Notes: generated by a model not told the origin, from the letters alone. A DNA stretch of 64,000 bases from Marivivens sp. (GCA_024642115.1 JAHEBU010000008.1:165062-229061); one strand, 5' to 3'. Shown: positions 29,205-38,432, counted from the first letter of the stretch. Program-made: numbers and translations.

Positions 29205-32200
29205 CCTGCTTCTCCCCGGCCTTGTCATAGAACACCTGATCGACGATGCGCGCCTTGATATAGGTGCCATCGCCCTTGGTCATCTCGATCACTTCGCCCA
29301 TCCGGTCGGGGCCGTGCAGGACCAGACCCATCGCGATGCCCTTGCCCAAGGTGGGCGAGAAATAAGTCGAGGTGACGCGCCCTTGGGTGTTGCGCTGACC
29401 ATTGGGGTTCATGCCCTCGGCCACTGCATAGGCGCCATCGGGGATGACGGACCCGTCCAACGTTTCCAACCCCACCAGTTTCCAGCGGTTCGGGTCGGCC
29501 ATGTGGCTGCGTTCCTGCGCCCGTTTGCCCAGATAGTCGTCCTTTTTTTTCGAAATCGCCCAGCCAAGGTTCAGGTCCTGCGGGATCACCGTGCCATCGG
29601 TTTCGTCGCCGATCATGATGAACCCCTTTTCAGCCCGCAGAACATGGAGACATTCGGTGCCATAGGGCATCATCCCGAATTCGGCTCCAGCGGACAAAAG
29701 CGCGTCCCAGAACGCCCGGCCCTGGCTCGCGGGCACGGCGATTTCATACGATAACTCGCCCGAGAACGAGATGCGGAAGACCCGTGCGTCGAACCCGCCG
29801 ATTGTCCCATCGGCCCATTGCATGAACGGCAGCGCCTCTTTCGAAACATCCATTCCGCCCATCTTTTCAAGCACTTGTCGCGCTTTCGGTCCGACTACGG
29901 CAATCTGGGCGAACTGTTCGGTCAGGTTGGCCGTGTAGACCTTCCAGTCCCACCATTCGCATTGCAGCCAATCCTCCATCCACGCATGGATGCGGTCGGC
30001 CCCGCCGGTGGTGGTGTGGCAAAGCCAGGTGTCATCGTCGATCCGGGCGACGACGCCGTCGTCCATCAGGAACCCGTTTTCGCTGCACATCAGCCCATAG
30101 CGGCATTTGCCCACAGCCAGATTGGACATCATGTTGGTGTAGAGCATGTCGAGGAACCGGCCCGCATCCGGACCTTTGACCAAGATCTTGCCCAAGGTCG
30201 AGGCGTCCAGCAGGCCAACGTTGGTGCGCGTGTTCGTGACCTCGCGCTTGACCGCATCGTGCACTGATTCCCCTTTGTGAACAAAGGCATAGGGGCGGCG
30301 CCACTGACCGACAGGTTCGAAATCGGCCCGATTGGATTCGTGCCAGCCCGAAATCGGCGTCTTGCGGATCGGCTGGAACAGATCGTCCCGCGCCACGCCA
30401 GCGATGGCCCCCATTGAAATGGGCGTATAGGGCGGGCGGAAGGTGGTCGTGCCAACCGACGGGATGGGGATGTTCAGCGCGCCCGACAGGGTAGCCAGAC
30501 CGTTGATGTTACTCAACTTTCCCTGATCTGTCGCCATCCCCAGGGTGGTATAGCGCTTGGCGTGTTCGACGCTTTCAAACCCTTCCTGTGCAGCGAGCTG
30601 GACGTCGCTGACCTTGACGTCGTTCTGGAAATCCAGCCACGACTTGGACCGCAGGTCATAGCCCGCGCCCTGCGGCATCATCCAGACCGGGGTCAGCGGC
30701 AGTTCTGGCACGTCCGAACCGTCGGGGATCGCTTCGGGTTTGGCGGTAAAGCCTGCGGCATGGGCGGCGGCGCGCCCCGCAGACCAGCCGTCGGCGATGG
30801 CCTCGGCGGTGTAGAGGTGGCCGTTGGCGGTGCCTGCGGCGATCACCATCGCCTCGCCGTCGGCCCCGGTGGGCGGGCGGTCGTTGTTGGGGCGGAACAT
30901 CGCTTGCGCCTCGTCCCAGGTCAGTTTGCCGCCGCAATGGGACCAGAGGTGCACGACCGGCGACCAACCGCCGGACATGGCGACGCAATCGCAGGAAATC
31001 TCTTCCAGAACAGCGCCTTGACCCGCTTGAAGGCAGACCGACACGCCGGTCACGCGCTTGCCGCCTTTGACCGATGCGATGGCCTTGCCGTTCTCGACCC
31101 GGATGCCCTTGGCCCGGGCCTGATCGGCCAGTTCGCCGCCGCCCTTGGCCCGCGCATCGAGGATCACGGGCACCTGAAGTCCCGCGTCGTGCAGGGCCAA
31201 GGCGGTGCGATAGGCGTCGTCGTTATTGGTGGCGATGACCGTGCGGTCGCCGATTCCGACCCCGAAATTCACCGCGTAATCCCGCACGGCAGACGCGAGA
31301 AGAACGCCAGGCAAGTCATTGCCCGCAAACGACAAAGGCCGCTCGATCGCGCCCGTGGCCGTGACGATCTGGCGGGCGCGGATGCGCCACAGCCGGTGGC
31401 GGGGGCCGCTGGCCTTTGGGGCGTGGTCGCGCAGCCGTTCATAGGCCAGCACATAGCCGTGGTCATAGACGCCCGCGCCCATGGTGCGGGTCCGGATGTC
31501 GACGTTTTCCATGGCCGCGAGCCCTGCGAGCGTCGTTGTCACCCAATCCGCCGCAGTTTGCCCGTCAATCGTTGGCTGATCGACAACGGCCCGTCCGCCC
31601 CACGCCGCCGTCTGTTCGATCAGCAATACCCGGGCGCCAGTCCGACCCGCCTCGGCCGCTGCGGCCAGTCCCGCGATTCCACCACCGATTACAAGGACAT
31701 CGACGGTGCAGTTGAAGTGTTCGTAGGTGTCTGCGTCGCGGTCCTTGGGCGCCTTGCCCAGACCGGCTGACTGCCGGATGAAGGGTTCATAGACGTGTTT
31801 CCACAAGGGGCGCGGATGGATGAACATCTTGTAGTAGAAGCCCGCCGGCAGGAACCGCGCGAGATGCGTGTTGATCGACCCCACGTCGAATTCGAGGCTG
31901 GGCCAGTGGTTCTGTGAGGTGGCGCTGAGCCCGTCGAAAAGCTCGGTCGTGGTGATCCGCTGATTGGGCTCAAACGTTCCATTCGAGCCAAGATTAACCA
32001 GCCCGTTTGGTTCCTCCGCACCAGCGGCGACGACGCCGCGCGGGCGGTGATATTTGAAGCTGCGCCCGACCAGCAACTGGTCATTGGCCAGCAGTGCCGA
32101 GGCGAGCGTGTCGCCCGCGTAGCCCTGCAACGTCTTGCCATTGAACGAGAATTTGATGGGTTTGGCCGTGTCGATCAGGCGACCAGCGGTAGACAAACGG

Positions 32201-32208
32201 GTGCTCAT
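29197..32208 (-). CDS. soxA: sarcosine oxidase alpha subunit
   Basis: Large subunit, 1003 residues from ATG 32208 (MSTRLSTAGRLID); 104 further upstream codons belong to soxD in another frame. Order: N-terminal 2Fe-2S-ferredoxin-like region (KTLQGYAGDTLASALLAND), dinucleotide-binding domain VDVLVIGGGIAGLAAAAEAG near 170 that holds noncovalent NAD, and a C-terminal GcvT-like tetrahydrofolate domain with GISF-type elements (RVFRISFSGELSYEIAVP). Normal length for the family. Coupled to soxD upstream (ATGA) and soxG downstream. Confidence 0.96.
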   Translation of the reverse strand: MSTRLSTAGRLIDTAKPIKFSFNGKTLQGYAGDTLASALLANDQLLVGRSFKYHRPRGVVAAGAEEPNGLVNLGSNGTFEPNQRITTTELFDGLSATSQNHWPSLEFDVGSINTHLARFLPAGFYYKMFIHPRPLWKHVYEPFIRQSAGLGKAPKDRDADTYEHFNCTVDVLVIGGGIAGLAAAAEAGRTGARVLLIEQTAAWGGRAVVDQPTIDGQTAADWVTTTLAGLAAMENVDIRTRTMGAGVYDHGYVLAYERLRDHAPKASGPRHRLWRIRARQIVTATGAIERPLSFAGNDLPGVLLASAVRDYAVNFGVGIGDRTVIATNNDDAYRTALALHDAGLQVPVILDARAKGGGELADQARAKGIRVENGKAIASVKGGKRVTGVSVCLQAGQGAVLEEISCDCVAMSGGWSPVVHLWSHCGGKLTWDEAQAMFRPNNDRPPTGADGEAMVIAAGTANGHLYTAEAIADGWSAGRAAAHAAGFTAKPEAIPDGSDVPELPLTPVWMMPQGAGYDLRSKSWLDFQNDVKVSDVQLAAQEGFESVEHAKRYTTLGMATDQGKLSNINGLATLSGALNIPIPSVGTTTFRPPYTPISMGAIAGVARDDLFQPIRKTPISGWHESNRADFEPVGQWRRPYAFVHKGESVHDAVKREVTNTRTNVGLLDASTLGKILVKGPDAGRFLDMLYTNMMSNLAVGKCRYGLMCSENGFLMDDGVVARIDDDTWLCHTTTGGADRIHAWMEDWLQCEWWDWKVYTANLTEQFAQIAVVGPKARQVLEKMGGMDVSKEALPFMQWADGTIGGFDARVFRISFSGELSYEIAVPASQGRAFWDALLSAGAEFGMMPYGTECLHVLRAEKGFIMIGDETDGTVIPQDLNLGWAISKKKDDYLGKRAQERSHMADPNRWKLVGLETLDGSVIPDGAYAVAEGMNPNGQRNTQGRVTSTYFSPTLGKGIAMGLVLHGPDRMGEVIEMTKGDGTYIKARIVDQVFYDKAGEKQDV

Positions 32209-32534
32209 GCGAAGTCCCTCCAGGACCAGCCGGGGCGTTTGGCTGTGATCGCGTCCTTGATGGATTGCGGCGGTTCGGCCGATTGCGCGGGGTAGGTTCC
32301 GAACACTTCCAGTGTCGCGGTGCAGCGGGCGGCCAGAAACCATTTGCCGCAGCCATAGGCATGCCGCCAGCGTTCGAAATGCAAGCCTTTGGGGTTTTCG
32401 CGCATGAACAGATACCCTTCGAAATCGTCGATGTCCGATCCGGGACCGAACCGTTTCAGATGCGCCTCGCCCCCTGGAGCGAGTTCCGTTTCGTCGGCGT
32501 GCACGCCGCAGTAAGGACATTCAAGAATGAGCAT
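32205..32534 (-). CDS. soxD: sarcosine oxidase delta subunit
   Basis: Zinc-binding small subunit, 109 residues. Start at ATG 32534 (MLILECPYCGV); the longer frame to 32675 crosses a repeat-rich intergenic region and a stem-loop. CPYCG at 6-10 and the later HAYGCGKWFLAARC give the cysteine/histidine zinc site, and FEGYLFMRENPKGLHFERWRH is the family core. The stop overlaps the soxA ATG. It is separated from soxB by two small genes, unlike the usual soxB-soxD adjacency. Confidence 0.95.
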   Translation of the reverse strand: MLILECPYCGVHADETELAPGGEAHLKRFGPGSDIDDFEGYLFMRENPKGLHFERWRHAYGCGKWFLAARCTATLEVFGTYPAQSAEPPQSIKDAITAKRPGWSWRDFA

Positions 32535-32574
32535 GAAGCACCTGATTTTGCAGGGAAAACGGGAGGCACCGGCT

Positions 32575-32606
32575 GTACACGGGCCGTACACCGGCCGTAC
32601 ATACAC
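32575..32606. repeat. 11-base phased repeats upstream of soxD
   Basis: GTACACGGGCC (32575-32585) and GTACACCGGCC (32586-32596) are followed at the same phase by GTACATACAC (32597-32606). The repeat sits 41-72 bases upstream of the soxD start on the minus strand, a plausible operator position. Confidence 0.55.
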
Positions 32607-32661
32607 GATTGGCGCACATGAGATCAGAAAGCTGACCTGCGCGCGCAATGGCGCACAGACG

Positions 32662-32691
32662 AACGGCGGGCGCATCGCTGCGTCCGCCGTT
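32662..32691. terminator. strong stem-loop between the small membrane gene and soxD
   Basis: AACGGCGG pairs with CCGCCGTT and, inside, CGCA pairs with TGCG around TCGC, with one G-T wobble between blocks. It lies 23 bases after the stop of the 76-residue gene, suggesting that soxDAG has its own promoter. Confidence 0.6.
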
Positions 32692-32713
32692 GTAGGGTCG
32701 GTGAGTGGTCGGA

Positions 32714-32944
32714 TCAGTTGGCGGAAGGTGCCGGAGCAGATTGGGCCGGAGCGTCGGTTGCGGGTGCAGCGCCATCCGGGGCCACGACCATGCTGTCAGT
32801 CGTGCCGTTGACATCGTCCATGCCCGGCCCCCGGTTAGAAAATGTAAACAGCACGACGATGCAAGCGACGACGAGTGCTGCGATGATGTAGAGCCCCGAC
32901 CGGGATGGCGGCGCGGAGCGGGACAGGTTTTGATGATCGGCCAT
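32714..32944 (-). CDS. small single-pass membrane protein, paralogue B
   Basis: A 76-residue protein of unrecognised family. A polar Ser/Arg-rich N terminus (MADHQNLSRSAPPSRSG) precedes one membrane helix at about 18-37 (LYIIAALVVACIVVLF) and an Ala/Pro/Asp-rich tail ending APSAN. Start at ATG 32944; the longer frame to 33031 lacks similarity to its neighbour. Same layout and same last five residues as the 88-residue protein upstream, so the two arose by duplication. Lies inside the sarcosine oxidase locus; function unknown. Confidence 0.7.
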   Translation of the reverse strand: MADHQNLSRSAPPSRSGLYIIAALVVACIVVLFTFSNRGPGMDDVNGTTDSMVVAPDGAAPATDAPAQSAPAPSAN

Positions 32945-33031
32945 GAGGGTTCCTCTGATTGCGATGTCGCTATCAGACCACATGCACCGGCCCGCGCCAG
33001 CGACAGCGGTGAAACCCGATGAAATGGGCAA

Positions 33032-33063
33032 GGCGCAGCCTGAACCGAGGGACGGGCTGCGCC
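33032..33063. terminator. stem-loop downstream of the 88-residue gene
   Basis: GGCGCAGCC (33032-33040) pairs perfectly with GGCTGCGCC (33055-33063), 28 bases after the minus-strand stop at 33092. No T run follows. Confidence 0.5.
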
Positions 33064-33091
33064 AGTTGTCGCCGCAAATGGGCGGTCGGCG

Positions 33092-33358
33092 TCAGTTTGC
33101 CGAAGGAGCGGTCGTTGTTGAGTCCGGCGCCGGAGCAGGAGCAGCGGGTTCGGCCGGTGCAGGAGCAGGGTCGGCAGCGGGTGCACTGTTGTCGATTGTG
33201 ATGTTCGTTTCGGCCGGTGCGGTCGTGGATGCTGTCGGGGCGGGAGTGCCAGAGCCGAACAGCCAGAACAGGACGACGACGGCGACGACAAGCGCCCCCA
33301 CGATGAAAATGATCGGTCCGTTGCCCGAACGGGACGAATTGGCGTTGGGATCAGACAT
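33092..33358 (-). CDS. small single-pass membrane protein, paralogue A
   Basis: An 88-residue protein of unrecognised family: polar start (MSDPNANSSRSGNG), one membrane helix at about 15-34 (PIIFIVGALVVAVVVLFWLF) and a disordered Ala/Pro/Thr tail with PAPAPAEPAAPAPAP, ending APSAN. It is transcribed 82 bases downstream of soxB and 147 upstream of its paralogue. Small proteins of this layout are frequent in Rhodobacterales to my knowledge, without a known role. Confidence 0.72.
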   Translation of the reverse strand: MSDPNANSSRSGNGPIIFIVGALVVAVVVLFWLFGSGTPAPTASTTAPAETNITIDNSAPAADPAPAPAEPAAPAPAPDSTTTAPSAN

Positions 33359-33440
33359 GACTTGGTCTCCGGTGTTGAGGATATCACCCCCTCAAGCCCC
33401 GGCCCCCCGGTAATGTTCCCGCATGTCGTACGATATAGTT

Positions 33441-34688
33441 TCAATGGGCCACCCCGGCGGCCACGGATTCGTCGATGAACTTGCCCTCGCGGAACCGCCA
33501 CATGCTGAATTCGGCAGCCAGTGGACCCGGTTCGCCCTTGGCCATCAGGTCGGCCATCGCCCAGCCGGACCCCGGGATCGCCTTGAACCCGCCGGTGCCC
33601 CAGCCGCAGTTGACGAAACAATTGCCCAGCGGCGTTTTCGAGATGATGGGCGACCGGTCCCCGGTCATGTCCACGATCCCCCCCCATTGCCGCAGCATTT
33701 TCAGCCGCGAAATCATCGGAAAGGTTTCGACCAGCGCCCGCACCGTCTCTTCGATATGGTGGAACGACCCGCGCTGGGTGTAGTTGTTGAACCCGTCGGT
33801 GCCGCCGCCGATGACCATTTCGCCCTTGTCGGACTGCGACATATACCCGTGCACCGTGTTGGCCATAACGACCACGTCCATGCAGGGTTTGATCGGCTCG
33901 GATACCAGAGCCTGAAGGCAGAGCGATTCAACCGGAAGCCGGAACCCCGCCATGTCGGCCAGAACGCCCGTGTGCCCGGCCACGACGATCCCCAGCTTGT
34001 CGCAGTCAATCGACCCTTGGGTGGTGTCCACCCCCACGACCTTGCCGTTTGCCTGCCGCACGCCGGTCACTTCGCATTGCTGGATGATGTCCATCCCCAT
34101 GTCCGAACAGGCCCGCGCATAGCCCCAGGCCACCGCATCGTGCCGCGCCGTGCCGCCCCGCGATTGCCAGAGCGCCCCCAGAACCGGGTAGCGCGGCCCG
34201 TCGATGTTGATGATCGGGCAGAGTTCCTTGACCTTGTGCGGCCCGATGAATTCTGTCGTCACCCCTTGCAGCGAATTGGCGTGCGCCGTGCGCTGGTATC
34301 CGCGGATCTCGTGCTGCGTCTGCGCCAGCATCATCACCCCGCGGGGCGAGAACATGACGTTGTAGTTGAGGTCCTGAGACAGCGTTTCATACAAGGAACG
34401 CGCCTTTTCGTAGATGGCCGCCGACGGGTCTTGCAGGTAGTTCGACCGGATGATCGTCGTGTTCCGCCCGGTGTTCCCGCCCCCCAGCCACCCTTTTTCA
34501 AGAATCGCCACGTTTCGGATGCCGTGGTTTTTCCCAAGGTAATAGGCGGTGGCCAGCCCGTGCCCGCCTGCCCCCACGATGATCGCGTCGTATTTCTTTT
34601 TCGGGGTGGCCTTGGCCCACGCCCGGTCCCAGCCTGTGTGCTGGCGCATCGCTTCGCGGGCGATGGCAAAGACGGAATAACGTTTCAT
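33441..34688 (-). CDS. soxB: sarcosine oxidase beta subunit
   Basis: Catalytic flavin subunit, 415 residues from ATG 34688 (MKRYSVFAIAREAM); an in-frame ATG at 34799 adds unrelated sequence. The FAD-binding motif is YDAIIVGAGGHGLATAYYLG at about 34-53, and the active-site region includes WGGIVDMTGDRSPIISKT and the C-terminal NCGWGTGGFKAIPGSG typical of SoxB. It heads the minus-strand sarcosine locus and is divergent from ccmI. Confidence 0.96.
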   Translation of the reverse strand: MKRYSVFAIAREAMRQHTGWDRAWAKATPKKKYDAIIVGAGGHGLATAYYLGKNHGIRNVAILEKGWLGGGNTGRNTTIIRSNYLQDPSAAIYEKARSLYETLSQDLNYNVMFSPRGVMMLAQTQHEIRGYQRTAHANSLQGVTTEFIGPHKVKELCPIINIDGPRYPVLGALWQSRGGTARHDAVAWGYARACSDMGMDIIQQCEVTGVRQANGKVVGVDTTQGSIDCDKLGIVVAGHTGVLADMAGFRLPVESLCLQALVSEPIKPCMDVVVMANTVHGYMSQSDKGEMVIGGGTDGFNNYTQRGSFHHIEETVRALVETFPMISRLKMLRQWGGIVDMTGDRSPIISKTPLGNCFVNCGWGTGGFKAIPGSGWAMADLMAKGEPGPLAAEFSMWRFREGKFIDESVAAGVAH

Positions 34689-34875
34689 CTGGCCCGAATC
34701 CCCTGCGGCGGTGGTCTGGTGGTTCCTTCGCTGTTTAGTGGACCCGAAGCCGGGGGCCAAGGCGGCTGAGTGCGACACGACGGCATGTGGATGCGACATG
34801 CGTCACTGGCGCGCGGCCCAAGCCCTTTTCGCGGGCGGGCAAACCGCTTAGGTAGGCCCCGAGGGAGACTGCCTG

Positions 34876-36084
34876 ATGGTATTCTGGATCATTGCGTTGG
34901 GGTTGGCTGTCGTCACGGCAGCCCTGCTGGCGGTGCCACTGTGGCGCGGGGGCCGGATGGCGGCGGCGTCGGGCACCGATATCGACGTCTACCGCGACCA
35001 GTTGGCCGAGGTGGACCGGGATCTGGCCCGTGGCGTGCTGGACGAGGCCGAGGCAGAGCGGGTCCGTGTCGAGGTGTCCCGCCGTCTGCTGGCCGCCGAC
35101 AAGGCCGGCCCGGAAGTCGAGCGCGAGGCCCCTGCCCGGCTGAGCCACGTCTTTGCCGGTGCTGTTGTGGCGTTGATCGTGGGGGGTGCCATGGTTGCCT
35201 ATTGGCAGGTCGGCGCCCCCGGCTATGCCGACATGCCGATGACCGCCCGGATCGCCCAGGGCGACGCCATGCGCGAGGCCCGCCCGACGCAGGCGCAGGC
35301 TGTCGCCGCTGCTCCGCAGGTCCCGGCGCCCACCGACGTTCCCGCCGATTATCAGGCGATGGTCGACCAGTTGCGCACTGTCGTCCCGACCCGCCCCGAC
35401 GATCCGCAGGGTTGGCTCCTGCTGGCCCGCAACGAGGCCAATCTGGGCAACTACGCCGCCGCCAGCGCCGCGCAGGATCATCTGGTGTCTCTGCGCGGTG
35501 AAGCCGTGACCACGGACGAGCTGGTGTTTCAGGCCGATCTGATGGTGGCCGCCGCCGCCGGGATCGTCACCCCCGAGGCCGAAAAGGTCGTTCGCCAGAT
35601 TTTGGGCCGCGATCAGGCCAATCTGGCAGGTCGCTATTACCTGGGCCTGATGTATGCCCAGACCGACCGCCCCGATATCGCGTTCCGCCTGTGGAAAGAC
35701 GTGGCCGAAAGCCCCCTGACCGATGACGCCCACGTGCAGTTTGCCAAAGGACAGATAGAGACGGCTGCCCAGTTGGCGGGTGTCGATTATACCCTGCCTC
35801 AACTGCCCGGCCCCAATGCGGCCGACGTGGCCAATGCCGCCCAGATGTCCGACGCCGACCGCCAGCAGATGATCCGCACCATGGTCGCGGGGCTGGCCGA
35901 CCGGCTGGCCAACAGCGGCGGGACGGCGCAGGAATGGGCGCGGTTGATCGGCGCCTATGGCGTTCTGGGCGAGGCTGACAAGGCCGCTACCGTCTGGGCC
36001 GAGGCGCAGCAGACCTTTGCCGACACGCCCGCCGATCTGGAGGTCATCCGCGCCGCTGCCCAACAGGCAGGCGTCGCCCAATGA
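34876..36084 (+). CDS. ccmI: cytochrome c maturation protein CcmI
   Basis: Apocytochrome c chaperone that delivers substrates to the CcmFH ligation complex. The 402-residue protein has two membrane segments (about 1-20 and 95-115) separated by a cytoplasmic loop ([34 protein letters not shown] is the family hallmark), then a periplasmic TPR-containing domain ([22 protein letters not shown]). It is far from the other ccm genes and heads a plus-strand operon with ruvX (ATGA overlap). Confidence 0.92.
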   Translation: MVFWIIALGLAVVTAALLAVPLWRGGRMAAASGTDIDVYRDQLAEVDRDLARGVLDEAEAERVRVEVSRRLLAADKAGPEVEREAPARLSHVFAGAVVALIVGGAMVAYWQVGAPGYADMPMTARIAQGDAMREARPTQAQAVAAAPQVPAPTDVPADYQAMVDQLRTVVPTRPDDPQGWLLLARNEANLGNYAAASAAQDHLVSLRGEAVTTDELVFQADLMVAAAAGIVTPEAEKVVRQILGRDQANLAGRYYLGLMYAQTDRPDIAFRLWKDVAESPLTDDAHVQFAKGQIETAAQLAGVDYTLPQLPGPNAADVANAAQMSDADRQQMIRTMVAGLADRLANSGGTAQEWARLIGAYGVLGEADKAATVWAEAQQTFADTPADLEVIRAAAQQAGVAQ

Positions 36085-36557
36085 TCCTTGAGACTCCGGA
36101 AGAGTTCGCCGCCGTCCTGCCTGCGGGCCGGGCGATTGCCGGTCTTGATCTGGGGACGGTGACGCTGGGCGTGGCCGTGTCGGACATATTCCGGTCGATC
36201 GCCACCCCGCTTGAAACTATCAAGCGGACCAAGTTCACCGCAGATGCCGCAGCCCTGCTGGCGCTTGCCGCCCGGCGCGACATTGCGGGGCTTGTGTTGG
36301 GCCTGCCGCGCAACATGGACGGGTCCGAAGGCCCGCGCTGCCAGTCCACCCGCGCCTTTGCCCGCAATCTGGAACGCCTGACCCCCCTGCCCATCACGTA
36401 TTGGGACGAACGGTTGAGCACGGTTGCGGCAGAAAGGGCACTGATCGAGGCGGATACGTCCCGAAAACGTCGCGCAGAGGTGATTGATCACGTCGCCGCA
36501 GGGTATATCCTGCAAGGGATGCTGGATCGGCTGGCACATCTGAGGGCGCATTCGTGA
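36081..36557 (+). CDS. ruvX: putative pre-16S rRNA nuclease / Holliday junction resolvase-like RuvX (YqgF)
   Basis: RNase H-fold nuclease required for 5' maturation of 16S rRNA. The 158-residue protein has the three acidic blocks of the family: [15 protein letters not shown] (about 20-34), [16 protein letters not shown] (about 74-89) and [13 protein letters not shown] (about 112-124), plus the C-terminal [10 protein letters not shown]. Coupled to ccmI by ATGA and to the DUF1289 gene by GTGA. Confidence 0.94.
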   Translation: MILETPEEFAAVLPAGRAIAGLDLGTVTLGVAVSDIFRSIATPLETIKRTKFTADAAALLALAARRDIAGLVLGLPRNMDGSEGPRCQSTRAFARNLERLTPLPITYWDERLSTVAAERALIEADTSRKRRAEVIDHVAAGYILQGMLDRLAHLRAHS

Positions 36558-36802
36558 CCAAACTGGACCCTAGCGACGCAATCTGGCAACGGTCCGAGAT
36601 TGAAAGCCCCTGCGTTAAGCTGTGCGTGGTCCATCCCGAAACGCGCCTGTGCATCGGCTGCAAACGCTCGATCGACGAGATCAGCCAGTGGAGCCGGATG
36701 ACGCCTGAGGCGAGGTCCGAGGTGATGGCCGCCCTGCCCGCCCGCAAACCCGCCCCCGAAGGCCGCCGCGGCGGTCGATCTGCGCGCGTCGGGTCGGTCT
36801 AG
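36554..36802 (+). CDS. DUF1289 cysteine-motif protein
   Basis: An 82-residue protein starting at GTG 36554, overlapping the ruvX stop. It contains the DUF1289 pattern [22 protein letters not shown], with Cys pairs likely to bind iron-sulfur or zinc, followed by [22 protein letters not shown]. Family function is unknown. It ends the ccmI-ruvX operon and is followed by two hairpins. Confidence 0.87.
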   Translation: MTKLDPSDAIWQRSEIESPCVKLCVVHPETRLCIGCKRSIDEISQWSRMTPEARSEVMAALPARKPAPEGRRGGRSARVGSV

Positions 36803-36805
36803 GCC

Positions 36806-36851
36806 CGATTTTTTCCTCAAAAAATCGTCCCGAAATCTGAACCAGATTTCG
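36806..36851. terminator. tandem hairpins between convergent genes
   Basis: CGATTTTTT (36806-36814) pairs with AAAAAATCG (36819-36827), and CGAAATCTG (36831-36839) pairs with CAGATTTCG (36843-36851). Both are perfect nine-base stems in a 50-base gap; they should terminate the DUF1289 transcript and the opposing PhyH-like gene. Confidence 0.75.
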
Positions 36852-36852
36852 G

Positions 36853-37614
36853 CTAGCTGTCCGACAGCCACCGCGCTGCATCGGCCAGAACCGGGCGGAA
36901 ATAGGCGATCATGCGTCCCTCTGGCGGGGCTGTTGCGCCGTCGTCCCAAGGGGCCACGCCGTGGATGGCCAGCCGGTGGACGATGACCGCCTGCCCGGGG
37001 TCCGACCGCACCTCGACCCGCGCGCAGGTTTCAAAGACCTGTTTGCGTGCGGCTTGGTACGCTTCGGTCACGTCCTCGTCGCCCCAGAGTTCAGGGGCGA
37101 GTGAGGCAAAGCGGGCTGCGAAGGCCGTGCGGATCACCTTGTGGCTGCCCTTCCAGACCACCAGTGGGCTGGCGTCCGACGTGTTGAGGGGCAGCCCCAG
37201 AATCCAGGCATGCGGTTCGCGCAGGAACCGCCGTTTGTCGGGTCCCAGCGCCAACAGCCCGTCCAGATGGGCCGCGTCGCGGTCACGGCGGAACCGGTGG
37301 GCGGCTTCGGATTCGTCCGGGTCACGCTGGGGGTAGCCGGGATAGACGACCGAGAGCTGCGCCGGGTGCAGCGGGACGCTGGTGTCGATCAGGTCGCCCC
37401 ACGGCCCGTCAAGCGGCACGCCCGCGACCGAACCGTCGGCTGCGTTGGGCAGCGCGTCGACCCCCACGAACCACGTCCCCCCGTGTCGCAGCCAGCGGGT
37501 CTGTTGGGCAGGCTCTGCCGTGATCTGGCAGCCAAGCACATGCGCCGCAGTTGCCCACCGCGCCACACGGTCATCGGGCGGCAGAACGGTCCAGCCGTCG
37601 CGCCAGAGATCCAT
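36853..37614 (-). CDS. PhyH-like Fe(II)/2-oxoglutarate dioxygenase family protein
   Basis: A 253-residue protein resembling phytanoyl-CoA dioxygenase-like enzymes. Candidate iron ligands are the HxD in AAHLDGLLALG (near 138) and a distal His in IVHRLAIHGVAPWD (near 215-220), with the 2-oxoglutarate Arg in GRMIAYFRP near 235. The region LGLPLNTSDASPLVVWKGSHK matches the family's core. Its ATG overlaps the stop of the TauE-like gene. Substrate unknown; motif reading is moderately secure. Confidence 0.65.
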   Translation of the reverse strand: MDLWRDGWTVLPPDDRVARWATAAHVLGCQITAEPAQQTRWLRHGGTWFVGVDALPNAADGSVAGVPLDGPWGDLIDTSVPLHPAQLSVVYPGYPQRDPDESEAAHRFRRDRDAAHLDGLLALGPDKRRFLREPHAWILGLPLNTSDASPLVVWKGSHKVIRTAFAARFASLAPELWGDEDVTEAYQAARKQVFETCARVEVRSDPGQAVIVHRLAIHGVAPWDDGATAPPEGRMIAYFRPVLADAARWLSDS

Positions 37615-38432
37615 CAGTACCCTGACGCCTTGCGCAGCATGTTCAGCGCAACGAGGAACAGGAAGGCCCCGAAAACCCGCTTGAGCCGTTTAGCATCCGT
37701 CTTGTGCGCCAAGGCCGCCCCGTAAGGCGCCGTGATCAGCGTCATGCAGATGACCAGCCCGAAGGCCACAAGGTTGACCGCACCGATGCTGTAGGGCGGA
37801 TGCACCTCCATCCCGACCATCAGAAATCCTGCCACCGATGGCACGGCGATCAGCACGCCAAACCCCGCCGCCGTGGCCACCGCCCGGTGGATCGGCACGT
37901 TGAACAGCGTCATTGTCGGCACCCCGAACGACCCCCCGCCGATCCCCATCAGCACCGACAGGAACCCGATGATCGGCGACAGGACATAGCGCAGCGGCCC
38001 TTGCGGCATCTGCGCCCCCAGCCGCCATGTGTCCCGCCCCAGCAGCATGTAAAGCGACACGATCGTCGCCAGCACCCCAAAGATCGCCTGCAACGCCGTG
38101 GATTTCAGATAGGACGCCACCGTCACCCCGATGATGGCCCCCACCACGATCCCCGGCGCCCAGTCCCGCAGGATCTGCCAATCGACCGCCCCCTTTTTGT
38201 TATGCGACAGGACCGACCGGACCGAGGTCACGATGATCGTGGCCAGCGACGTGCCCAGGCACATCTGCATCAGTTGCGGGCTGTCGTATCCCAGCACGGA
38301 AAAGGCATAATAAAACGCAGGCACCAGAATTATTCCGCCGCCTACGCCCAGAAGGCCGGCCAGCACCCCGGCAAACGCCCCGATGGCAAGCAGCATTGCG
38401 CCCATGATCAGCAAAAGGGTCAGGTGGTCCAT
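37614..38432 (-). CDS. TauE/SafE family membrane transporter
   Basis: A 272-residue polytopic protein (about eight helices) of the TauE/SafE family, members of which move sulfite, sulfoacetate or other organic anions. Both diagnostic Gly-rich repeats are present: AGVLAGLLGVGGGIILVP near the N terminus and LSVLMGIGGGSFGVPTMTL in the second half. Start at ATG 38432 (MDHLTLLLIMG); an in-frame start 18 codons upstream is less likely. Coupled to the PhyH-like gene by ATGA; together they might import and oxidise an organic compound (inference). Confidence 0.88.
   Translation of the reverse strand: MDHLTLLLIMGAMLLAIGAFAGVLAGLLGVGGGIILVPAFYYAFSVLGYDSPQLMQMCLGTSLATIIVTSVRSVLSHNKKGAVDWQILRDWAPGIVVGAIIGVTVASYLKSTALQAIFGVLATIVSLYMLLGRDTWRLGAQMPQGPLRYVLSPIIGFLSVLMGIGGGSFGVPTMTLFNVPIHRAVATAAGFGVLIAVPSVAGFLMVGMEVHPPYSIGAVNLVAFGLVICMTLITAPYGAALAHKTDAKRLKRVFGAFLFLVALNMLRKASGY

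Noticed and set aside
32535..32675. Longer soxD reading frame
   Set aside because: It would run through the 11-base repeats and into the stem-loop, and SoxD proteins begin MLxLxCPxCG.
33423..34769. 448-codon open frame on the plus strand opposite soxB
   Set aside because: It is antisense to a clear sarcosine oxidase beta subunit, is rich in His/Arg/Pro as expected for a high-GC shadow, and shows no domain.
34735..36081. 448-codon minus-strand frame opposite ccmI
   Set aside because: Shadow of ccmI; glycine/histidine-rich without motifs.
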